From Agarophyton chilense (Eukaryota; Rhodophyta; Florideophyceae; Gracilariales; Gracilariaceae), in NCBI GenBank assembly GCA_030374765.1, contig JARGXX010000113.1:1008147-1072146 (forward strand): DNA of 64,000 nt. The letters run 5' to 3'. Shown here in pieces: positions 23,117 to 34,339 of this stretch. The translations under genes and the position numbers were made by a program. The stretch's first letter is position 1. Every line of letters starts with the position of its first letter. The notes beneath the pieces were generated by a model. It did no database searches and was not told where the DNA came from. It saw only the letters and a list, made by a program, of their open reading frames with translations.

Positions 23117-26100
23117 CTATACCCGCACGGCAAGGGCGCCCGGAATTTGGAGGTCACCGCGGCTTATTCTCTCGTTTCTAACCTTGTCAACAAAATATCG
23201 CCTTCCGGATATGTCAAGTACTCCGACAAGGCGCTGAATACATTCACTTGTCGCAATGGAAACCTCTGAACGCCTTCTATCCCTCTTGTACACAAGATGT
23301 AGTTGTTCCTCATGCACACACCCATACTGCCACTTGATCTGAAAAAGAGCTAACATGAGCACTCGCTTCGCATCTTGTCTATTAATTTCGATGCAGGCCT
23401 CGAATATCCGTTGTACCTCACCATAGTACAGATCTCTCGTCTTTCGAAGTGATGTCGTATGGGATACTCCAGAATGAGAATCAGCATCGATCTGTGCTTC
23501 GTCAACCCTCAAAAACTCTCCCGCGATGCAATGCTTTTTACGCACTCCACGTGTGGACTTGCATCGTTTCGTGTACCACCCCTTGGTTTCAATGGAAAAT
23601 TGTTGATTACTCTTGAAGATTGTGGCCCACTGGTACTGTTTGAGAGAAGTGATTCTATAGCTTTGGACGCCATTGGAGACGTTCTGCCTCATGAACCTTG
23701 ATACAGAACTTCTTTTTTCTCCGCATACCTCGCTCTCGATTCCAGTTCCATAACACTCGACCCCTTTACTGGTATAACGTGTACTTTTCCCTTCGCCTGA
23801 TGATTCAGAGTCCTGATCACTTGTATCGCTCGTGAGCCTCAGAGTTTTCTCTTCGACGACTCGCGGAGCAAGTCCATTGTTCATAATCTGAAGGGCGAAT
23901 AGTCTATGGTTCTTATGGAGCAAGTGAGAGTATACATTTCTCTTGGAGGTCATTGGCCTTCCCATGACCCCAAGAAGTCGCTCGATAAGAAACCGAGATG
24001 TCGTTGGAAGAGGACCACACTGTTTCAAATGGTCTGGAAGGTGCAATACTGCATGAGTTGTAGGTGTGAAGCAGTTCGCATCTAAAGATTTTCTGTAGAA
24101 CAAATCGACGAACCTTGCGTACAGCTCCTCCACAACATGCTTTAACTCTTCAACTTCACCATCCACTCACTGATATTGGAAGCATATTGATATCAGCCTC
24201 TACGTCAGCCTACATATAGTTAATCTTTTCCCCTCAACTCCTTCACGATGCAGAAATGGAACGAGGTACATTTCTAACTGACGTTTGAAGTCCTCGGCCT
24301 TATATCTTTCTATGTCACGGAGAGCCAACGGTGGCCTCCCCCATGAAACAGGAATTCCTCCTGAACATCGATCCATGTTACTATCTATCTTGTGGAGTGT
24401 GTTCCTTGGTATACAGTAGCTTGGAGTCGTTTCCATCTTCTCATGGCGAGCGTGAAATCCGCAGAGAAGCTTCAGCAAATGTTTACTCCAGCCCAAGAGT
24501 ACCAGATGCATCACGTCGTATAGAAAAGAGTACTTGAAGTCCATCGAAAGCTTTCGAAAACAAGAATCGCGTTTGAAGCCGGTTTTTCGTGCAATTTACT
24601 TCATTTCAGCAGCAGCATCATCGCCGAGTCGTTTGAGCTTGCCCCACGTGGAAATGATATCGCGTTCGTTGCGAGCCGAGCCACATTCGATGTTGATAAT
24701 GTCCCCAACTTTGTAGAAAATGTTACGCCCTTTCCTCTTTTCCAACACAGCTTTCACAAGGCCAGATGAAATACGAGGAACAACGTAAGAGCTGTTACAC
24801 TCGGGTATGTACGTCTTTTGCTTGAGGCAGAATCTACAAAACACTGTACCGGTGTGTCCAACGTACCCCAGCAGTTTTGAAGCTGCAGGCCAGTCAGCCG
24901 TGAAGAAAAGTACGTGTGCTCGGACAAGTCGGATACGCCTATCATGGCAGACAACCTGGACCCCTTTCTGTAGCAGGCGAAAGTCTTTCACAATTTCAGA
25001 CATGAATGTGTCAAAGTACTAGGATACATGAGAGCCAGGTACAACGGCGAGGATGAGGGTGTTATTTGCTCTCGATCGTTCCTCTATGCTGAAGTTCAAT
25101 ACTGTGCAAAAGAGGGGCCAAGAAGATATTGGTTGCCCCTTTCTGTTCTTTGCGCACTCAAAACCATCTGTGGAGAATGTGAGAAACACATGCAGCACAT
25201 CTGATTCTTCATCCCACTGCTGCATGCAACTGGAGAATTTTCTTTGAAACATATTACCATGATGGAAATCTTGGTCCTCGGCAACATTTATTGATTCCAT
25301 GCAAGCATCTTTGGCTCGCTTGCATCCTCCAACAAGTTCTTGGAACGAGTCACGAACTCGGCATAGTGCCTTGATTGAAACGGTCGGTCTCATGTACCAG
25401 AACTTTGCACTTCCACTTCCTTTGATAGTATTACCACAGGCAGGACATTTAACTGTGTTTCTCAGCCTGCCGGCGGAAGCAGTATGACCCTCCCTGCACA
25501 TCTGCACATATGATTCCGTGGCGAGGGAATTGCGAACAGCGAACGAAAGCATTATACTGTATGAAACCATGGCGTTGATTGGGGCAACAGTGAGAAGCTT
25601 TTCTAATGTTCTCTGAGATATACCTGACAGTTCAGCAGTATAGAGAAAGGCTCCAAGCCTTCTGAACTCATCAGCGCTTTGTACACCGGTATTCCTCGTT
25701 TCAAAACCAACAATGGCATCTGAGGAAAGGGAAAGTTGGGAAGCCTGATGAGGGTCAGAATCTTCGGCACTTCTGGACATTTGGCCATCATCGGATTCAT
25801 AGAAGCCAGAGCTCTGTCTGTCTATATCGAAAGAATACGCATCCAAAGGACTGATAGCGCCAGGTTGCAACAACGAAAGTTGCGCATCCTCATTTTCCGC
25901 ATCCACGGGAAAATTATGGAAACTGTTTTGAGGATTCACGATGGGCACATGAAGGGGTGAATCTTCCTCTCTACCAAGATCAAATCCCCTCACATCGGAG
26001 CTCTCCTCCATTTCGCTCAAATCTTTCTGCGTTTGAAGTGGAGAAATAGATTGCTCATCATTCAGCAATTTCTGCTCGGGCTCGAGCTCCCATCTGCACC

Positions 26101-26251
26101 TTCTTTTTCTGTAAGGGGCTTGCTCGGGAAGCCTCGTATATTGTTCGGAGCTTTCTTGAGAGACGGGTGCTGGGGGTTCCCATCGTTTGCCACGCATTTG
26201 CCATCTCCCCTTACGCTTTCTAGATTGAAAGAAGGACGTGGACATGTCCAT
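23117..26251 (-). pseudogene. CACTA-type transposase (tnp2-like plus DUF4218), four in-frame stops
   Basis: One frame of 1045 codons from ATG 26251 to 23117, interrupted only by stops at 25019-25021 (TAG), 24596-24598 (TAA), 24200-24202 (TAG) and 24167-24169 (TGA), with no frame change. The N-terminal 200 residues are polar and disordered-looking. A CPACGNTIKG zinc-ribbon-like pair follows near residue 270. The tnp2 core has LTFSTDGFE (first Asp), WPLFCTVLN, LILAVVPGSH, LFFTADWPA (second Asp), then CRFC and LYDVMHLVLLG. DUF4218-like motifs follow: THAVLHLPDHL, ERLLGVMGR. This is the enzyme expected to move the surrounding 16.2-kb element. Closest family group is CACTA/Plavaka. Confidence 0.8.
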
Positions 26252-26889
26252 TCTGGAGCTGCAGAGAAGGATATTGTGAGAAGGAGGAACTCAGTATTGA
26301 ACGATGATGCTAAAACGAGGTAGCCGCGTTATCATGGAGTTCAGAATTTGAATATTGATGGCTAACGCAGATCCAGCATATATTCCTAGCTCCCTCTACC
26401 TCTCCGGGCAGGTTCAAGGGTCAAAGTTTATCAAATTTGTGGCCAAATGTAGAAAGGGCATTTTGTGACCAACTTTTTGTCAAATGGAGAATGTTCAACC
26501 GAAAGCTTGCTGGCGCTTTCGTTTGAAATCCGCTTGTTTTCTTTCGATGCGACTTCCATATAAGTTCCCCCTCAAACATTTCTTCGAGCTTCACCTCCAG
26601 TGTCTTCCCCTTCCAGGCTCCATTTCATCCCTTCTGTCTCTTTCCCGTCGCTCCGGTCCACATCCAAGTCCCCATCTCGTTCATTTTCGTTCCCGTGCAC
26701 CGCGTACCGTATTCGTTCTTTCGACTTCTTCGAACGAAAGCGACGGCAGCGTACCAACGTACGGTTAACGCATTGTAAGTACTGCCTAGTTCACGTTTAC
26801 ACTGATGAGAGTGCTTCATCTTCTGCTAACTTTCATGCATATATTTTGTTTGCTCTGCGTTTTCAAAGACTTAGGGTTGTTCATGCATC
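26252..26889. promoter_or_regulatory. Divergent intergenic region between transposase and the + strand frame
   Basis: Separates the transposase start (26251, leftward) from the frame starting at 26890 (rightward). It contains a pyrimidine-rich block at about 26570-26720. A shared bidirectional promoter would fit the layout, but no TATA box or other element could be pinned down. Confidence 0.25.
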
Positions 26890-28269
26890 ATGGGGTCTCG
26901 AGTTCTTAACCCAGTCACTGCAGATTGCAATCAGTCGTCGATGCAGCAGGAAAGCATCATCGACAGCCGGTCGGGGGGTCATATAGTTCTCCCGAACACT
27001 ATCGGCATTCCAACAGCGGCCTATAAACGGAGAATGAAGGAATCAGATAGGCCTGGCGTTCCCACCGGCACCGTTCTGTCAGCGCGCTTAGTTTTTAACC
27101 GTCTGTACCTGGAGCAGATGGGAACTTCGGCTCCATCGAATGAAAACTATCCTGTGTAGGCAGAGATGGCAAACGCAGTCAAGGACCTCATCAGGCAGTT
27201 TCCGTATCAGAGGATGTCATTAGGGCGCGGAGAAAGGACATTCACTTCTGTGAAAATCGAGTATGCCACTCAACTGACGCATCTCAAGCGGAAGATTGTG
27301 GATGCATTTCAAGTTCTCGGAGCGGCTCAGAACTTCTGACTGGCGATGGAGTTTATCAAGGAATCCACGCAACGCGATAAGAAGGCTTTGATCGAAGCTT
27401 CGAAAAAGGCAGACAGGAGACGTTTATTGTCCACTGATCTTGGCGGAATCCAGAACGACTTGAGTGCATATGCACCTGAGCAGAACGGCCCCAATCCCGT
27501 TGTGTCTCCCGTTGTGTCTCCCGTTCTCTCTATGCATGTCCGGTCAGGGGAGCATGTGCAAGGTGGTGCGATGTGAATGAACGACAGGTCTGACGGTGGG
27601 AGATGCCGCCCTAGCCAAACTCAACGACGAAACCAGAATCAACGTTCGCGTAAGCGCACTGCAAGGGGCAATGACAGGTCTGCACAAGTTGGACCTCTTC
27701 CAGATGACGATCAAGTACTTCAACGCCACGGCCACTCCGCACTGCATTCAATTAGTAACGCCGGTTCGTCTGCTAGGTGCTTTTCAAGAGACATTAGTGG
27801 CCATCCTCCGCAACCCCATCAACATAGTATTCACAATCAGAGCGGTGAGCCCTATCGCAACGAGCAGAACAGTAACCAGTTGCAGGCTGCTGTGACCGAG
27901 AGGGCCTCGAACAAGCGCCCATTCAACCAAATTTTCACATTGTCCAACAATTCGGGTGAATTCGATGATGAGAACAAAGACAAACATGATGAGTATCGCT
28001 CTCAAGCGCCACAAAAACAGCAGCGGCAGCGTAAGACAACACGGAAAGGAGTGAAGGGAAGGACATGCAGAAAAGGCATCTCCAACTCCAGGACCATGCA
28101 GAGGCTACATGAAAGCGAAACATCTGAAGATGAGTCTGACTCAACTGTGCTTCACGGGGCAGAGGAAACTTGGGTTGCACGCCACAAAGAAGCACGTCAG
28201 AGCTCTCGTATTAGGAATTCGAAGGCAGCTGTTTCTCGATTCCGCGCCCCTCGCTCCATGAAGCCGTGA
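26890..28269 (+). pseudogene. Hypothetical protein, 460 codons in one frame with three stops
   Basis: Starts at ATG 26890 and stays in one frame to 28269, with stops at 27157 (TAG), 27337 (TGA) and 27574 (TGA). The N-terminal third is compact, with Arg/Lys and helical stretches (FIKESTQRDKKALIEASKK). A Pro-Val-Val-Ser 12-bp tandem repeat lies at about 27493-27530. The C-terminal half is Gln/Arg/Lys/Ser-rich with a likely nuclear signal (KQQRQRKTTRK). Between 27600 and 27890 another frame reads better (LNDETRINVRVSALQGAM), so paired frame changes are possible. Divergent to the transposase, it could be the element's second gene; no family recognised. Confidence 0.4.
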
Positions 28270-29075
28270 GAGACTTTGTGATAGTCCTGTCGTGTTGCTA
28301 ATGACATGTTTCCTATTGTAAGTACATTCGCCTTCATTGATTTATGCGGGCTCTGCTGGCTAACACCTCGAACTGCTCCAGGTCCCTAACCTTTCGCAAA
28401 CGATATCATGTTCAAAATTACTCTATTGCGAAGCATATTCAACATAGCGTTTATGGTGCTATCGCCAACCACGGAGTACGTACAGTGAGTTCCTCCCGTT
28501 TGCAACCATGATTAGAACCTCATACGCCTCACCAGACTAACCAACTATCGTTCTTTTGATTTCAATGTGTCAGGACACCCGATTAACTTTGTGTTACCAT
28601 GAAGTTCGTATGTATCACCATAGATTGGGCGAACGGTACGATTTGAAATCTGGATGAGGCGGTTCTTGGTGTACGAAATGGTTGTAGTTGTTCATTGCTT
28701 GACTTGCATCAAGTGTGAGTTCTAGATGCGATACAGTTTTGATCATACAAAGTAGTTTTTTCGTCTAAGTAAGTCTAAGTGAGGGAAATTCCATCTTTGT
28801 ATGGGAGAGCTTGGAGACTATCATCTTCATAAGAAGTGGGACTGGAGAAGGCCCCTTTCGGTGGATTTTACGAGTAAACTATGTCCAGAACTAGAACCTA
28901 AATGGTGTGAAATATGTGTTGTATTGGAGAGTTAATGGACCTGATAAGGTCACAATTCGGTGTTCTATCTGTCCGAAACTGAAAGAAACAAGCGTCCATA
29001 TCCAACAATCATCTGTCTTGATTGTGGAGAAGGGTTCTTATTTCGAACCAGATCGGAACTGAGAATGGACACATG
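28270..29075. other. Right subterminal region of the DNA transposon
   Basis: About 800 bp, moderately AT-rich, without a reading frame of interest. Subterminal repeats, common in CACTA elements, were looked for by eye and not found. Confidence 0.35.
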
Positions 29076-29088
29076 CTGCGCACTGGGG
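29076..29088 (-). repeat. Right terminal inverted repeat of the DNA transposon
   Basis: Reads CTGCGCACTGGGG on the + strand, the inverted counterpart of the left end with two mismatches. It is followed by AGC, matching AGC or AG at the left end. Confidence 0.6.
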
Positions 29089-31600
29089 AGCAGACTATGA
29101 ATCGTCCTCAGTGTATGTAAAGTGGTACTATCCCTTTAATGTTTATTGGTCTACGTGATGCATCGGTAATCCTGGGGGAATTATTTCCCTGAACGAAATC
29201 TTGCCAACCCAGTGGGAGTAGCTTAGGATGGACCAAGTTGGGACCAGCGCCTGTGTCTAATACGGCTGTGGTCACTCGAGAGAGATTGGAATGAAGTCCC
29301 ACGGTTACTAGAGCTTTTTAGTTCTCTTTCCCGAGGATACAGACAGGGTCGTTACTGTGTTCAAATTGTGGTTCAACCTGAGTTCTCCATGCTGGGTGGT
29401 TGGTATTGGGGGGTTAAGAGCTCTTTGGTACATGAATGTCGAATTGGTTGAGGCAGGGGCTTAAAAAGGGAAGATTTGCCTCGCGTCGACCCTCCAAGGG
29501 TTTTTCGGTGGTGTTTCCGTTTCTTCCTGAGGATAAAATTTCTTTTCGAGGTCGTCCGTAGGATATATAATGGCGTGGACCTGTCGGGCTTTGATTGGAG
29601 TGTCCGGAAGTGTGGCAGAACGTGAGCTTCCAGGGGTCCCTGTGGTTCGTTGCTGTGCCCTGTTAAACATTCCTTCGGATCTCCGCACCCGGTAATTCTG
29701 TTCCCTGAGGGCTAGGAGGTTTTTTCGTGCGTCCCCAGGTAGATGACTCGTGCAGTCACAAGGTAGGGCTATGGAAAGGCAGAGGAAGCAAGCCCTTAGG
29801 GGGCGAACAAAAACGCCCTCGCAGGGCGGAAAGGGAGAATACTTGGGATAGGGTGGTCCAGTGGTCGCTGTAGTTCTCTGGGAGGTATATGATGGGGGCC
29901 CAGACGGAGGAGCACTGAAATCGACCTCGAGTACATCTCCCGAATCGGCATAATGGAGCTAACCAAATGGGCTTGGTTTGGTGTACGCAATGGAGTTGCG
30001 TGTCCCCTGGATTTATCAGCATTCCGCCTGGAAGTCCTGTAAGTTTTGCCATAATCCTCGGCATAGGTAACGAGCCTTCGGAAGGAGTATTGTGGGTTTT
30101 CTGTGAGATAATTGCGGACATGTGTCCGAATGGCAGGGAGTAATCCCGTGATGAAATGACGTTTGAGCCATCCTTCGGAGAATACATTTCCACATCGGTA
30201 AGCCTTTTTCCATAGGTCGTCTGCGAAAGCCGAATCTGTCATTTTGGAGCTCTGCCTAAAGGAGATTACTTCTTGGTGGGCGTCCATAATGACGTCATCC
30301 GTGGCGTAGGTTTCCAAGAGTTAATGAACAACCTGAGGGTATGACCTGAGGAGTTCACGGTCTTGAGCATCCACGAGGTCAGTTGTGCCAGATATCTTCG
30401 AAACCACTCGGTCACGCGCCTGTCCTGTGAGGAAGAATTGGAAAAGGTACAGAGCGCCGCACTCGTGAACACCGTTCTGATCGCAGGTCGTACGGGAAAA
30501 AATGAGAAACCTAAGGACAGCAATGGGATCGGAACCCGAGAACTTGTCCGTAATGGTTAGTTGCATCTGTTTGGTCCATTTGGCGAATCTGCCAGCCAAC
30601 GAACCAGAATATTTCGGGGACCTGTCGGCCAGCCGATAATTCCGGTAGTCTAGAACCTTAAGGAAAAGTTCGTTAGTTGTTTTCAGGGGGCTGAGGCCTC
30701 GAGTGGCAGCCTCATCCACTTCCGCAACGGTCGTTTCGGTCGAGGCCGATTTGGAATCACTCGTATCCGAATGGTCTCTTATTTTACTTCTTCTGTTTTT
30801 CTTTCTCCTGCGGTTGCTTCTTTTCATTACAGCGGAATAGGGCCCTAAAGGATCGATCTCTCTATCAGATCCGATGCAGCCCTGAGGTCGCTGTAACTCA
30901 TATAATCCGTCGGGTGGGGCAAGCGGTCTCTCTTCTAGACGCGGAGCTTCCCTTTCGCTCCTCTCTTTCTCCTCGCTTGGCTTTTCCTGATGGGAATCTG
31001 TCATTCATTTAGACGCGAAGCTTCTGTTCCGCTCCTATATTGTCCCACCATTGGGGTTTCCTGATGGTATTCCCGGCGAGGGGCGGATAATACCGCCACT
31101 CCTGGGGGTTCGGTAGGGGGTTTCCATATGGAGACCGGTTTGTTAATTTGTGGTGGAGTGGTCTTAGGGTCCAAATTGCCTGCCTGGCGGGTGACTGCTC
31201 TTTGAACGGCCTGTAGGAAGGAGTCTATGAATAATCCAGACTCCGTTACCTTAGGGATTATTCGCGTAATGAGGTAATCCGTATGGTCAGCGATCGCCGT
31301 AGCGGGTCGCATTTCTACAATGGAATCCACATGGTTTCAGCAGAGCTCACGGAGACGGGGCCAGAGAAGGTCGGAAAGGCCTGCGGGCATGTTTTCTCTA
31401 ATACCTTCGATCTGGTGGGTTTCTCCTTGAGGGGTCCCTGGTCTAGAGGTGGACCGGGTGAGGCGTTCCCGTAAACGCCCTGCCACCGTGGGTTCTCCGC
31501 GAATCCTTTCAGGGTTAGCCATGGGGGTCAGTACTTCTTGCGGTTGGCTTCTCGTGCTTCTGCGGTCGCTCACGGCATCAACCTGAGGGCCGGGCGACAT
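29089..31600 (-). pseudogene. gag: Family A gag and protease half
   Basis: Read leftwards from about 31600. The N-terminal gag is polar and Arg-rich; one frame change lies near 31003. The central gag (about 30750-30040) has retrotransposon-gag character: ITDKFSGSDPIAVLRFL, a TAA near 30321, then HFITGLLPAIRTHVRNYL. After a decayed linker (29450-29750), the retropepsin appears at 29302-29108 with the active site AVLDTGAGPNLV. The sequence then stops at the DNA transposon, and the family continues at 12878. The protease part closely matches positions 1-125. Confidence 0.8.
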
Positions 31601-31785
31601 CTTCGGCGTTGTAGTCGCAACCTGTTCTGCGGTAGGAGTCCTATGGTCTGGTCAGTTGGGTGTGTTTCTTGCATCCATGATGGCGGTTGCTTCTGTACTT
31701 CTGGTCCGTTGGGAAATTAAACCAAAGTCTAGAATCTGTATAATTCTTCTTTCCAGTGGTCAGCTCAATTATTTCTAAGGGATTC
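31601..31785 (-). other. Leader between primer site and gag of the split family A element
   Basis: Non-coding leader on the minus strand. Its outer end, GATTC at 31781-31785 (GAATC on the minus strand), equals the GAATC at 8629-8633 next to the other solo LTR. Before the inversion these two flanked one LTR insertion just after the primer site. Confidence 0.6.
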
Positions 31786-32449
31786 TGTAGTATTCTACTA
31801 CTTCGGCGTTCCGATGGTTTCTTTGTCGCAAAGTTGCGTTTGGAACTCATTACTGAGTGGCCTGGTCAGTGCTAGGATAAGAAGCGACACACCGCGTAGG
31901 ATGCCAGAAGGCAGGGTACATTGTTGGAACACGTGGCATGACGAGTGGAGTGGCTTGCAACGGCGCATGTAGTGGCGATCCACGTGGCTGGTTTTACTAC
32001 CCTTTGTAGATTTAAGTCCACTAGGGACCGTACCCATACAATGGTTTGGCTAAATGGCTAAGCACTGGGTATTATTTACGTATTATTTGGGCACTCACCC
32101 TGGCACACAGTATATAGTGTACCAGAGGTGAGCGCCGACTCCAAGTAAATGAGACAACATGGGCATCATGACTATTCTGTTCCTCGCTTCGGATTCCTTA
32201 ACCGGAGATCCGGACCAGCTATAATAGATAGTCAGCCCCCAACCACTTCACGAGCCGTCTCGTACCTACGTCCCATCAACGTTTTACAGTTGCACTGTTC
32301 ACCCTCGCTGGCGAGTAGTGGCCTTACACCCCACTTCCAGCTCGCTGGTGGTGTAGCTCTACCACCCCTTTTCCTTCGCCGCAAGCGACCCATCGGCAGT
32401 CTGAACGCCGTCGCAGGTGTCTGCTCTCTCCGTTAGAGCGGATACTACA
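31786..32449 (+). repeat. Solo LTR of family D, plus orientation
   Basis: 664 bp, TGTAGTATTC to GGATACTACA, homologous to 8634-9297 in inverted orientation and to the LTRs of the family D element. Left flank GATTC and right flank CGACT differ, but pair with the flanks of the other solo LTR. There is no gag or pol of family D beside it, so it is a solo LTR. Confidence 0.85.
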
Positions 32450-32774
32450 CGACTCCGATGGATTCGCCCCTGTGGACCACACTCTCTTGCGGGAGAATGA
32501 TTGCCAACTGGAATATGTGACTGAGCGCATCATCTCCGCCGGTCGGGGAGAAGATAGAAATATACGGTGCCGCGTCTGTTGGTTCGGCTACACACCTGAG
32601 GAAGACACTTGGCGAGAGCCTCAAACCATTCCGGCTACTTTCACCGCCCGCTATTGGCACAAAATCTGCAGCACGGGGCGCAGCCTTCAGGAGGGCGCAA
32701 CTGTTGGTCCAAAGAATCCCAAACCGCCTTCTGACACGACGATTCACCGTAGCACGCACGACGGTTCGTCGTAG
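32450..32774 (+). pseudogene. pol: Family A chromodomain end of pol
   Basis: Continues the pol that breaks at 9298 on the minus strand. It encodes a chromodomain-like segment, VTERIISAGRGED followed by VCWFGYTPEEDTW and ARYWHK, equivalent to about 3430-3780. In chromoviruses this C-terminal domain guides integration to heterochromatin marks. Followed by the convergent antisense gene. Confidence 0.7.
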
Positions 32775-32989
32775 CTCTCACATCAGGGAACAAGGTCAGT
32801 CCTTCGGCGACACCTGAGGAAAACCTGAGACGCTGTCAAGGTTGGACGACGTCCCGGGGCATGCACGTTTGAGATACAAGAACGACCTTGGGAAAGCACA
32901 AGCATTAATTATTTGACTAACCACCAGAGATATAACAGACCTAACCATGACCTCAAGGTTCGCGGAAGCGCTCGGAACACCAAAAGAAC

Positions 32990-34339
32990 TCACTGAGGCG
33001 GCACAGGAGTAACTCCGTCGTCCTCATTGGAACCTCCAGGAGCCAAATCTGAACTAAGGTCACCCGAGGAGCCATTTGGACCACTAGGACCGGCCCAAGC
33101 GAGCCGAGCACGCTTCTTCGGCGGAGATTCGCCTGAGGAAGTATTGTCACCAACAAAAGCCTTTCGGTCACTCAAATTTAGACCATACTGGGCATCCAAG
33201 TCGGCAGTAACCCTCTGGGACATCAATTGGGCATTCTGCTGCTGGATATTGACCATGGCGGTCTTCAGGTCCTGACCCTGTTGGACAACCGCGGCGTAGC
33301 GCGCCGAGAGACGCGCCCAGGAGCAAGCTTCCCTCAGGACTGTCTCAATGTCCATCGAGGCATTAATACCAACGGAACGGCAGACATGACGGAGATCCGA
33401 AGCCGCAACCGTGACCGAAGCGGGAAAGTGTGGTAACGGAGAGGACGGAGCGATGTCGACGCCCCCAATGAACGTTTGAGCCAGTGAATCACCTACAAGA
33501 CTTCCGGTCTGGACAGTGACCCCGCCGGGAGGGATATCCACCTGGGCGACGGGCGGCTCATAAGAAAGGTCATCCTGAGGACCAGCGCCCGGAGGAGCTG
33601 GAGGAGGGGAAGCGGTCGGCAACACCACAGCGAAATCGACCGGAGGATTAACGCCCTCTACGGGTAGTACGAAGGGATCTTCACCGAAGGATTATCCATC
33701 GGACATACCAGCATGAACCCACGGCGTGGCTTCCACATGAGTCTCGAAGCACAGGGGATCGAAGCCAATGGCCTTCGGATAATAGTCGGGCACATGACGC
33801 CTGGGGATGTCCGATGATTGATTTCTCAAAGGCTTGGTGGGATAAGCACGAGCGTGGTGGCGACCCTGCGGATGTAGCGGAATCGGTGTGAATGAGTCGG
33901 TATCGTGGCCATACCAAAGGAACCCGGAATTCTTGCCCCACTACACCTGTAGGACATGGTTCAAAAAAGCCTCGGTCTGCCCGACGTCGAACTGGGTCCC
34001 ACGGACGATATTCGGGATGCACAGGTTCCTTGAAAAGCGGATCAAGATGTCCGGGAGCGGGATTAGGCGACCTTGAGGACCGGGTATGTTCTCATTGTAC
34101 CATATCCTCCAGTCCTTCGAACGGACATTACCACGAACGCCTTATTTTGCGATATCAGGAAGGCCATAAGGGAAATCACGCCGAACTGAACGAAGAGTAC
34201 CTGCCCGGACACACAAGACCTTCGGTCATTGTCATTGCCCATGAGTTGGGACGAATGATACGCCACTACGGACGGCGTGGGAACCAACAGGGGCAGCTAG
34301 ATACGCCAGTAGAGAGCCCATTGGTTCTCATCCACACAG
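32990..34339 (-). pseudogene. Antisense gene of the split family A element, 5' truncated
   Basis: The last 213 codons (33628-32990) are open; upstream parts are in two frames (34063-34287 and about 33650-34000). Hydrophobic segment LFVQFGVISLMAFLI near 34180 could span a membrane. Motifs PSVVAYHSSQLMGN, FLWYGHDT and a C-terminal helical region with Gln repeats match the family A copy at 3978-6475. Near the C-terminus PPKKRARL looks like a classical nuclear localisation signal. Cut at 34339 by the piggyBac-like sequence. Function unknown. Confidence 0.55.

Larger units (their letters stand above)
12879..29088 (-). mobile_element. 16.2-kb CACTA-like (tnp2) DNA transposon with captured genes
   Basis: The insert sits exactly inside the family A element, between its protease (29089 onward) and RT parts (up to 12878); the intact family A sequence at about 125-145 shows the uninterrupted site. 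Its ends are inverted: CCCCAGTGAACAG at the left and, inverted, CCCCAGTGCGCAG at the right, 11 of 13 identical. The flanks give a 2-3 bp duplication, AG or AGC. It contains a tnp2/DUF4218 transposase (minus strand) and several unrelated gene copies. Short target duplications and a tnp2 protein point to the CACTA/Plavaka-like group; the CCCC start rather than CACT is unusual for classic CACTA. Confidence 0.7.
8229..34339. mobile_element. Second family A element, split by a DNA transposon, two solo LTRs and an inversion
   Basis: Pieces that together make one family A element: 5' LTR 8229-8610 and primer site (+), pol on the minus strand 9298-12878, gag-protease on the minus strand 29089-31600, chromodomain end on the + strand from 32450, and the antisense gene to 34339. 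Flipping 9298-31785 restores a single + strand order: LTR, primer site, gag, PR, RT, RH, IN, chromodomain, antisense gene. The junction duplications (GAATC and CAACT/CGACT) support this. The 3' end beyond 34339 is lost at the junction with a piggyBac-like sequence. Confidence 0.8.
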
